Positions 40,695 to 50,300 of a stretch of DNA of 64,000 nucleotides are shown piece after piece. Each line of letters opens with the position of its first letter. The first letter of the stretch is position 1. The stretch comes from Solimicrobium sp. (GTDB lineage Bacteria; Pseudomonadota; Gammaproteobacteria; Burkholderiales; Burkholderiaceae_D), in NCBI GenBank assembly GCA_021155915.1, contig JAJNBE010000008.1, positions 31,194-95,193 of the forward strand, read 5' to 3'. Position numbers and translations under genes: made by a program. The notes below the pieces were generated by a model. The model searched no databases and was not told where the DNA came from. It was given only the letters and a program-made list of their open reading frames with translations.

Positions 40695-43600
40695 ATGTCT
40701 CCTACACCCATCGCTTCTGAAATCGCCGCTACGCTTTCTCCAGTGTTGCCTCCGGTTCATCTAGACGACAAATACACTGTCAACAGCGGCATGATCTATC
40801 TGAGTGGTGTTCAGGCCTTGGTTCGTCTCCCTTTAATTCAGCGCCAGCGCGATGCGGCGGAGGGGCTAAACACGGCGGGGTTTGTTTCTGGATATCGAGG
40901 GTCACCTTTGGGTGGACTGGATCAAACGCTCTGGAAAACCAAAAAACTTCTAGATGACGAGAATGTAAGGTTTGTACCCGGTATCAACGAAGATTTAGCC
41001 GCTACCGCAGTATGGGGAACGCAGCAAGTTAGTTTGATTGGCCCAGCTAAGTATGACGGCGTGTTTGCAATGTGGTACGGAAAAGGCCCAGGAGTGGATC
41101 GTTGTGGTGACGTATTTAAGCACATGAACCATGCAGGGACCTCTAAATATGGTGGAGTTATCTTGGTCGCAGGTGACGATCATGGCGGATATTCCTCCAC
41201 ACTGCCACATCAGTCGGACCACATGTTTATTGCAGCGATGATTCCGATGCTTTATCCCAGCAACGTTCAGGAATATTTGGATTTGGGTTTGCATGCATGG
41301 GCTATGTCCCGTTTTTCTGGCTGCGTTGTCGGCTTTAAGGCGCTGGCTGATACGGTGGAATCTAGCGCGTCGATTGACGCGGACCCATTCAGGTTAAAAA
41401 TAAAAATTCCCACCGATTTCAAGGTCCCAGAGGGTGGGCTGAATGCACGCTTAACCTCGGAGACCGTCGGGGTTACAGCGCGTGCGCAAGAAGCGTTAAT
41501 GCAAGATTATAAAATTTACGCGGCATTAGCCTATGCCCGTGAAAATCAACTCAACCATATAACGATTGATAGCCCTAATGCCAAGTTGGGCATTATCGCT
41601 TCCGGTAAATCGTATTTAGATGTGTTGGAAGCATTGGAAGAATTAGGTATCGATGAGAAATCTGCTGCAGAAGTCGGTCTTCGCCTTTTCAAAGTTTCTA
41701 TGCCGTGGCCATTGGAGCCCGACGGTGTGCGCGAGTTCGCACGGGGTTTAGACGAGATTTTGGTGGTGGAAGAAAAACGCCAGATCGTAGAATACCAACT
41801 CAAAGAACAACTATATAACTGGCGCGACGATGTCCGACCACGTGTGATTGGCAAGTTCGATGAAAAGGGCGAATGGGTGCATCCACGTGGTGACTGGCTG
41901 CTGACTTGTAAAGGTGATTTTGCGGTGGCTCAAATTGCACGCGTAATTGCTTCGCGTATTGCACGCTTCCATACCAGCGATTTGATTAAGGCTCGCTTAC
42001 TATTCTTAGAAGCGAAAGATGTCATACTCAAAAAAACCATCAATACGCCGGTACGGCCGGCGTATTACTGTTCAGGTTGTCCCCACAATACTTCAACTAA
42101 AGTTCCCGATGGCAGCTTAGCGTTAGCTGGGATTGGTTGTCACATTATGGCAACTGCTATCTACCCTGAGCAAAATAAAACCACCACTCACATGGGTGGT
42201 GAAGGCGCACCCTGGATAGGGCAGGCGCCATTTTCAGAGTTACCGCACGTGTTTGCGAACTTGGGAGATGGGACCTATTTCCATTCTGGTTATTTGGCGA
42301 TACGTGCTGCAATTGCGGCAAAAGTAAATATTACTTACAAAATTTTGTATAACGATGCCGTCGCTATGACCGGCGGACAGCCAGTTGATGGCATTATTAG
42401 CGTGGCATTGATCGCTCAGCAAATGGCTGCGGAGGGGGTTCAGCGGATCGCGATAGTCACCGACGATTTAAGTCGCTATAAAGACCGCTCCGGCTTGCCG
42501 GACTGCATAACGTTGCACGACCGTAGAGATATGGACGCGGTACAACGCGAATTGCGGCAAGTAAAGGGCGCCTCTATTCTCATTTATGACCAGACGTGCG
42601 CAGCAGAAAAACGCCGTCGCCGTAAAAAAGGTCTTTATCCGGATCCCGCAAAACGTTTATTCATTAACGAAGCAGTATGTGAAGGCTGCGGCGATTGCGG
42701 TGTGCAATCTAACTGTGTTTCTATTCTACCGCTGGAAACGGAGCTGGGAAGGAAACGTGAGATTGATCAGTCCACTTGTAACAAAGATTATTCCTGCGTC
42801 CAAGGATTTTGCCCCAGCTTTATTACCGTTGAAGGCGGTAAATTGAAAAAATCAACAGCAGGTACTCCGCAGCACGACTATTTTCCAACGTTAGCTGACC
42901 CGGCATTACCCGAGTGTAAGGTCGCCTATAATATCTTGTTAAATGGTATCGGTGGAACTGGCGTAATCACTATCGGTGCCTTAATTGGAATGGCCTCGCA
43001 TCTGGAAGGTAAGGGCGTTTCGGTATTAGATATGACGGGCATGTCACAAAAAAACGGCTCAGTTACTTCGCACATCCGCATCACTTCCCATCCTGGCATA
43101 CTTCGCACACAACGCATTGCCACTGGCGAGGCGGATTTAGTTTTAGGCTGTGATATTTTAACTACCGGTGCATTTGACGCCATTTCTAAAATGCGTTCAG
43201 GTCGCACACGTGCCATCGTTAATATACATCAAACTCCGGTCGGCTCATTTGCGCAACACGCAGATTGGGTTTTCCCTGCAGATGAGGTGCAGGCGCTGAT
43301 TATGGAAGCGGTGGATGGAAATGCCGAATTCGTCGATGCCACTCAATTAGCAACCGCATTAATGGGTGACTCTATTGCGACTAATTTATTTATGCTGGGC
43401 TTTGCGTATCAGAAGGGTGCTATACCGATTTCTGAAGCAGCGTTATTACGTGCCATTGAGTTAAATGGCGTGGCCATCGATTCCAGTAAAAAGTGTTTCT
43501 TATGGGGTCGTCGTGCGGCGGTCGATTTAGCCTATGTGAAAAAAATTGCATTGCCTCCACAAGCCATCGTTTTGCATATGCCAGAGAGCCTGGAAAAAGT

Positions 43601-44210
43601 CATACAGTCCCGTATGGCGTTGCTAACCGACTATCAGAACAGTAAATACGCAGAGAAATATCGCGCATTGGTAATACAGGCCAAGCAAGCCGAAGACAAG
43701 CTAAAGCAAGGAAATAAATTTACGATGGCGGTTGCAAAATATGCCTATAAGTTAATGGCATACAAAGATGAGTACGAGGTTGCACGGCTATACACCGATG
43801 GTGCATTTACCGAAAAATTAAATGCACAATTCGAAGGCGACTTTAGGATTAAATTTAATCTGGCTCCACCGTTATTTTCTAAAAAAGATAGCGCCGGACA
43901 TTTAATAAAAACCCAATATGGGTCCTGGATGTGGCAAGCATTTAAGGTCCTAGCGAAATTCAAATCATTACGCGGCACTAAATTAGATATTTTTGGTTAT
44001 ACAGAAGAGCGTAGAGCGGAACGAAAATTATCCGCGCAGTATCAACAAATGGTGCAGGAATTATCTACACACTTGACCGCAGATAATTTGGATGACGCGA
44101 TTGCTTTAGCCACCTTACCTGAACACGTACGCGGTTTCGGTCATATCAAAGAACAGGCTATGCATAGCTATTATCAGCAGGTTTCATTGTTAAGGCATCA
44201 TTCGGCTTAG
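40695..44210 (+). CDS. indolepyruvate ferredoxin oxidoreductase, fused subunits
   Basis: MSPTPIASEIAATLSPVLPPVHLDDKY..GYRGSPLGGLDQTLW, CSGCPHNTSTKVP, CEGCGDCGVQSNCVSILP, NGIGGTGVITIGALIGMASHLEGKGVSVLDMTGMSQKNG; start set at 40695. Confidence 0.94.
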   Translation: MSPTPIASEIAATLSPVLPPVHLDDKYTVNSGMIYLSGVQALVRLPLIQRQRDAAEGLNTAGFVSGYRGSPLGGLDQTLWKTKKLLDDENVRFVPGINEDLAATAVWGTQQVSLIGPAKYDGVFAMWYGKGPGVDRCGDVFKHMNHAGTSKYGGVILVAGDDHGGYSSTLPHQSDHMFIAAMIPMLYPSNVQEYLDLGLHAWAMSRFSGCVVGFKALADTVESSASIDADPFRLKIKIPTDFKVPEGGLNARLTSETVGVTARAQEALMQDYKIYAALAYARENQLNHITIDSPNAKLGIIASGKSYLDVLEALEELGIDEKSAAEVGLRLFKVSMPWPLEPDGVREFARGLDEILVVEEKRQIVEYQLKEQLYNWRDDVRPRVIGKFDEKGEWVHPRGDWLLTCKGDFAVAQIARVIASRIARFHTSDLIKARLLFLEAKDVILKKTINTPVRPAYYCSGCPHNTSTKVPDGSLALAGIGCHIMATAIYPEQNKTTTHMGGEGAPWIGQAPFSELPHVFANLGDGTYFHSGYLAIRAAIAAKVNITYKILYNDAVAMTGGQPVDGIISVALIAQQMAAEGVQRIAIVTDDLSRYKDRSGLPDCITLHDRRDMDAVQRELRQVKGASILIYDQTCAAEKRRRRKKGLYPDPAKRLFINEAVCEGCGDCGVQSNCVSILPLETELGRKREIDQSTCNKDYSCVQGFCPSFITVEGGKLKKSTAGTPQHDYFPTLADPALPECKVAYNILLNGIGGTGVITIGALIGMASHLEGKGVSVLDMTGMSQKNGSVTSHIRITSHPGILRTQRIATGEADLVLGCDILTTGAFDAISKMRSGRTRAIVNIHQTPVGSFAQHADWVFPADEVQALIMEAVDGNAEFVDATQLATALMGDSIATNLFMLGFAYQKGAIPISEAALLRAIELNGVAIDSSKKCFLWGRRAAVDLAYVKKIALPPQAIVLHMPESLEKVIQSRMALLTDYQNSKYAEKYRALVIQAKQAEDKLKQGNKFTMAVAKYAYKLMAYKDEYEVARLYTDGAFTEKLNAQFEGDFRIKFNLAPPLFSKKDSAGHLIKTQYGSWMWQAFKVLAKFKSLRGTKLDIFGYTEERRAERKLSAQYQQMVQELSTHLTADNLDDAIALATLPEHVRGFGHIKEQAMHSYYQQVSLLRHHSA

Positions 44211-45205
44211 AAGAAAGTATTCGATAAAGTGTTATGTAGGGAGACAAAAAATCTGTTGGTTGATCTCTACAGGGTTATCCCATTAAAAATTTCCGTGCAG
44301 AGTTTCTTTAAGTACTGCAATCGAGGGCGAATTTAGTCTCACAAATGCCTCCGCCAGTAATATGAGGGTTTTATTATTTGAAAATGACGAATCTCGAGTT
44401 TCCCGTTGTGACGAGGATTTTTTTGCTTGATGCAGCATATAGTGGAGTAACAATGACCGGGCTGTTTTTTTACTACCTTGGAAAATAACGAGCCCGTTCC
44501 TTTACCGTTTCAGGGAAGGTTAGGGTGGGTGAAGAATGTTTAACGCCAATAGTAATAAATAGAAACCCATCCAAATCAACCAATAAGTAGGTGTGCCGCA
44601 ACCGAGACCTTTTTTCACTTAGCGTTCTCATAAAGAGAATTCTATGCTCCTCGTAAGCTATCCAAGCATAATAATGTCTACCTTCGAGTTCAAACACACT
44701 TTCCAAGGCAAGATAAAACAGTCATTTTAATATCAGGATTAAATGCATCCGCTGAAAACGATAGAAGCAAAGCTGTTTTCTTCGTTGTTCGTCCCTCAAA
44801 GCGTTATACGCTTCGTAGTAATCCTACACGAAGCCCCCCCTCTTCCAACATGCGTCGTTCGATCGTTACGACTCTTATCACGATTCAAAAAGCGGGTTGT
44901 TCTAACAGAGGGCCTAGGCACTTGCGAAGAAAGGGTGAAATATTTTTGATGGGACATTCCTATCTGAAATGTACGTGGTTCCTAATAATCACGCGTTTAT
45001 AGGATAAAGGTTCTGATTTAGTATATTTGAAAATGGGTATTTTGAGATCTTTTTTATTGGCCTTATTTAATACTAATTGTTACGTGTTTTCCTCATTGTG
45101 GATTCCCCCAATGGTTCTAAATTCCTTATGAAGATACACTAGCAGTTGCTTAGCAGCTCGGGCTGACTTTAATAAAGCGTTGCCACATTATAAGGACTTC
45201 ATCCA

Positions 45206-47083
45206 ATGAATTTTATCTCACCCACATTTGCCCATACCTCGTCCTCTCATCCTATTACCTCACCTGCGGTCGCGTCGTTACAGAATATTTGCGATTCAGA
45301 GTTTTTTAAGTTAGATAGTGACTTTGAACCACTCAATCCTCATTTTTTTAACGCTCTTGCCCAAGTAAGTGAAGGATCTAAAGAACAAGATCTAATCTAC
45401 TTGCTGTTATTAAAAAAGCCTGCCATTGAAATAGCGTCTCTGCCTTTTTTTGATGGAGCATGTGAAAAATATACCAACTTAATCGTTCGCGCGTTAGAAG
45501 ATGTTTTACTTCACGGAAAGACAGAAGAAAAGAAAAGAGCTTGCTATGCCCTATTGAAGGCTACACAAAATGATACGCTGCCAGAATCAATAAGACAAAT
45601 AGCTAAGATTTTTCTTTTACAATTAATGGGGAAAATGGCACCTATAGACATAGCTGCGATGCGTTTTCCTACTAAGACGTTTGATGAATATACAGATGCA
45701 GTAGTCAGTGCGCTGCAGGCAGTCTTAGAAAAAGGTAAGCAGGGCGTAATAACAGCACAAGAAATGCAGAAAGTACGCTGTTCTTTGCTTAGGGCATGTC
45801 AAACTAGCGAGCCATCTGAGTCAGCAGCCAAGCTTATTAAAGCGATCCTTATTAAGTTTCTTGCAGTTGCACAGGGAAGGGAAATAATTCTCTCGCCGAC
45901 AGAGCGCCTTGAGGACGCCTGCAATTTAGATCAAATAATTATCAGTCATTTAGAGAAAGATCTGATCGCCAAATTCACCATTCAATTTTTTGATCAGATT
46001 CGTATTAATAAAAATAAGACGGGCAGTTTTTATGGTATCAGTAAGTCAACGCTTGAATCTAACCTCGAGGAATTACGAGTTATATATTCCTATCTAAAAA
46101 ATAATAATAAGCAAATGGATAACCATCTTATAGACTGTGCCATCGATCTTTTTTTGAAAGAACAGGATCAATTTTTTGATGACGATTTCGAAAAGCCTGA
46201 TTTCATTTTTCAGATATTGATAGACTTATTTAATGACCCTACCGTCGAAACTGAGGCCCAATTTCTCCTTAAAGTAACTTCTTGTGGTTACCCTAATAGC
46301 GATTTTTTGAATTACCTTATTAATACGGCCAGTAATAATCGGCCAACGACGGCATTTTGGTTGGGAAGAATATTTCGTGAAGACTATCAGTATCGCGCTC
46401 GTTTTCAGATGAATAAAGGCGAATCGATACGGCCATCTGATATGAAAGCCATAAAATATTTTTATACGGCAGCAATCCAAGGATATATACCTGCAATCGA
46501 GGCTCTTCAGAAATTTGCTACGGATAGTCTGGGCGAGGTTAAACCCAAAAATTCGGAAACGTTAATTATGCTCAGCGCTATTATTGATCAGGGTCAAATC
46601 GTTGGCTTAAATGATAAAAAATTAGCGATTCCACTGATAGAGCAAGTATATCTAAGAGACGTCAACAGGCAGGTCGGAACTTATAAGATTTGTAACCTTT
46701 TTAGGAATAATAAGCTCACCATTGAAGATACATTTATCGAAGCGAAATCATTGATGAATAGTACGCCCCTAATGGGTATAACAATTTTAGAATTGATATC
46801 TGAACTGAATCATCATCCATTGGCGGTTGAAGCCAGAGGACTAGTGGACATATGGTTACTAAAACAGGAGAATCAAATTCAATTAATTGATTTTCATCGG
46901 CAAAATGTTGAAAACTACTCCTCTTCCAATAAACTCGCTAATGGTGATTCTTTAGCAATAAAAGACGATGTTGACCTTTTAGTCGATAATTATAGAAACC
47001 GGATAAATTACTTACAAAAAACTAAGAATCACGGCTATCATTATTCGCTGGATGTTATTGAGAAGCTAGAAGCTATGCTCTGA
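45206..47083 (+). CDS. hypothetical 625 aa protein with internal duplication and a Sel1-like segment; putative effector
   Basis: Intact ORF with aagga RBS; AIKYFYTAAIQGYIPAIEALQKFA; duplicated ~85 aa blocks in the N-terminal half. Confidence 0.7.
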   Translation: MNFISPTFAHTSSSHPITSPAVASLQNICDSEFFKLDSDFEPLNPHFFNALAQVSEGSKEQDLIYLLLLKKPAIEIASLPFFDGACEKYTNLIVRALEDVLLHGKTEEKKRACYALLKATQNDTLPESIRQIAKIFLLQLMGKMAPIDIAAMRFPTKTFDEYTDAVVSALQAVLEKGKQGVITAQEMQKVRCSLLRACQTSEPSESAAKLIKAILIKFLAVAQGREIILSPTERLEDACNLDQIIISHLEKDLIAKFTIQFFDQIRINKNKTGSFYGISKSTLESNLEELRVIYSYLKNNNKQMDNHLIDCAIDLFLKEQDQFFDDDFEKPDFIFQILIDLFNDPTVETEAQFLLKVTSCGYPNSDFLNYLINTASNNRPTTAFWLGRIFREDYQYRARFQMNKGESIRPSDMKAIKYFYTAAIQGYIPAIEALQKFATDSLGEVKPKNSETLIMLSAIIDQGQIVGLNDKKLAIPLIEQVYLRDVNRQVGTYKICNLFRNNKLTIEDTFIEAKSLMNSTPLMGITILELISELNHHPLAVEARGLVDIWLLKQENQIQLIDFHRQNVENYSSSNKLANGDSLAIKDDVDLLVDNYRNRINYLQKTKNHGYHYSLDVIEKLEAML

Positions 47084-47356
47084 TGAGATAGCTACCCGTC
47101 CGGCACGGTTTTGTAATTTATTCTGACGTGGCCTTTCAATAGCCGAGGCGAGCAAAAAGCTGGGGGCCACGCTTTATCTTTCAATATTTGAGCGAAATGT
47201 TGAGCTGATCAAGCTTCAACCCCAAGATGTGCTGGCAGCCCCAACTGAGCAAAATGCCTGTACTGCTGCGCCGCATCCGGTTGCTAAGAAGCAGCACTCT
47301 GATGTGAGAAGTCTCATTACATATTTCTTAAACCCGCCATTCCGATAGGAATTAAA

Positions 47357-50300
47357 ATGCGCCAAAATTCGCTACTGAAGTATCTTGTCATTCTCATCAT
47401 TTTAGCTTCTGTTATGGCAGGAATTTGGTACTTTGCTCACCGCCCAAGCGAAAAGCTACCGGAAAATGATGACCCAAATCAAACGTTTGCCGTCGTGGAT
47501 GCTGCTGATCGCAGTTTTGACGGTCTGCCGGCACTAGCAATAACATTTAGTCTTCCGTTGGATACGGGTAAGCCAGTGGATAAATATGTGCAAGTTTTTT
47601 CCATGCCCGATGTGCTTAAGCCCCAACCTACCACTGGCAGTGAATACAACAACCCTGAAAATGATGAAGTCGGTAGAACATTGGTAAGTACCAAGGCTAA
47701 CGACACTGATATTAGTGGTGGAAAATTGATTGCCGGTGCTTGGGTGGTTGGCGATAATCCACGCATTCTCTATTTCCCACATATCAATCCCCAGACGCGT
47801 TATGTTGTTCAGGTAAAAGCGGGTCTTCCATCAAAAATGGGTAAAACCTTGACCAGTGAGGTCCGCTACTCCATTTTGACAGCTCAAGTTTCACCTGCCT
47901 ATTATTTTGCGAGTAATGGAATGGTGTTACCGGCCAAACAAAGCGGCGGACTCCCGATTGTTACTGTCAATGTGCCTGAAGTGGATGTGCAATTTTTAAA
48001 AGTGAAAGATGATCAATTACCGCGTTTTTTGGATCGCGTCATAAATGGAAAAAAACGTGAGACTCTTCCCACTAACGTAGGTGAGCAGGAAGATGCTACC
48101 GATAATGCTGCCAACAATGATTGGCTACGCAGCAACTTGCATGGCGCAGTGCAAAGTTATCAACTGGATGATTTACGTCAATTGACCGAAAGCGTCTATG
48201 AAGGCCGTTTCCTGACAGAACAAATTAAAAATAAACGCAGTGTCACTTATTTACCCGTGGAGGAGATAAAGGAACTCAAAGGACCTGGTGTTTATGTTGC
48301 CGTAATGAGCCAGCCCGGACGATTTCTGTCTGATTTTCAGACTACCTATTTTTATGTGAGTGATATCGGCTTGCATACGCGTTTGTATTCAAAATCAGCA
48401 GATACTTTTGTAAGTTCCTTAGCCGATGGAAGCGCTGTGGGCGGAGTTGAAATTTCTTGGCTGGATGAACAAGGAAAAATTCTGGCACGCACCGAAACGG
48501 ATTCTGCCGGACACGCGACATTTGCTGAGCAACCAAAAAATGCCAAAGTTATTCTCGCAAGAAAAGAGAAACAAATTTCTATGCTAGCGATTAAAGAGCC
48601 GGCACTTGATTTGTCAGAATTTATCGTTACAGGAGAGCCTTATAAGCCCATACGTTTATTTGCGTATGCTGGTCGAAATTTATATCGACCTGGCGAAAGT
48701 CTGGACGTGTCTGTTGTGGCCCGTAATGCCGATGGCCATAGTGTGCCACAATTTATAAATGTGCCAATTCAAGCTAGATTGAAAGGCCCCGACGGGCGTG
48801 AACAATTCAAGGCCGCATGGAGGCCCGATACACGCTATCCAGGTTATTTTCTGCAACGAATAGTACTTCCCGCCGATGCCGCGACCGGCACTTGGACATT
48901 AGAACTTCGTGCTGATCCCGCAGATAAAATACCTGCCACTGTCTTTAAATTTGGTGTGGAAGAATTTTTACCGGAACGCATGAAAGTGGCATTGACGAGC
49001 AAGCAAGCTTTTCTAAAGCCGGATCAAGATTATACGATTGATGTGGTGGGTACTTATTTATATGGTGCACCTGCGACGGGAAATCGCTTGCTCGGTGCAG
49101 TGCAGTTTGAGCGTCAAGCTAACCCACTGGACAAACAATATCCGGGTTTTGAATTCGGTGATGTGAACGAAACTGAGAAAAGAACTCGAAAGGAATTAGA
49201 AGAACATATCTTGAATGATAAAGGACAGGCATCCGTTGCTATTGATCTTGCACCAGTTCACAGCCGCCATTCGCCCTATTTAGTCAGAACAACCTTGAGC
49301 TTGTTAGAAACTGGCGGGCGGCCGGTCGTGCGTAGTATAGAAAAAGTGGTCTGGCCAGCATCTGTTCTAATCGGAGTACGACCCCTGTATACTACTAACT
49401 TTGCACCTGCAAACAGCCCAGTTGAGTTTGAAGTTATCCGTGTTGATAGTGATGGAAAATTGCAAGAAAGTGCAGCAATGCCCGTGCGCTTATTCCTTGA
49501 AGACCGCCATTATTACTGGCGTTTTTTAGATCAGGGTGGCTGGCAATCGGGCTTTACTGAGACGGACGAATTAGTCGCAACCAGCAGTGTCAAAGTATCG
49601 GGTGATGTACGGGGAAAAATTAGGTTACCGGTGAAGTTTGGTCGCTATCGTTTAGAAATTCTTGATCCCGCCACTAATCAGCAACTCGTGTATCGCTTTT
49701 ATGCCGGCTGGAACGCACAAGCGGATGAAACGCAGGGAAACAGGCCGGATCGGGTGGCATTGAAATTAGATAAATCTACCTATAACAATGGGGACACGGC
49801 GCAATTAACCATTTCACCGCCCCATGATGGACAAGCGTTGATTATGGTGGAGGGCGACCAGGTTATGTGGTTGAAGCGTGTTTCTGTTTCGGCCAAAGGA
49901 AGCACAGTATCCATTCCAATCAAGAAAGATTGGGAGCGGCATGATTTATATGTATCTGTCATTGTTTTAAGGCCGGGTAATGAAAATGACGAAATAACGC
50001 CAGCGCGAGCTTTGGGTATTGTTCATTTGCCCTTAAATCGATCTGATAGAAGGTTGGAGGTAGCGATAGAAGCGCCGGAAAAAATCAAGCCGGAGACTAG
50101 CGTTAACATTAAAATAAAAGTGCCTAATGCAAAGTTAATTAATCCAGGCAAACAAGTTCTAGTAACTTTGTCGGCGGTGGACACCGGCATTTTAGCTATT
50201 ACGCAATTTCAGACACCTGATCCTTTTGAATTTTTCTTCGGCCGCTTACGTTATGGGGCGGATATTCACGACGTTTATGGCCGATTAATTGAAAAAATGG

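Noticed and set aside
44473-44706. 77 aa minus-strand ORF MESVFELEGRHYYAWIAYEEHRILFMRTL...
   Set aside because: Possibly real or a remnant, but too short and unrecognised to call as a CDS
47479-47782. Antisense ORFs inside the alpha-2-macroglobulin, pbpC, topB, fusA and IOR genes
   Set aside because: Spurious reading frames within long conserved genes
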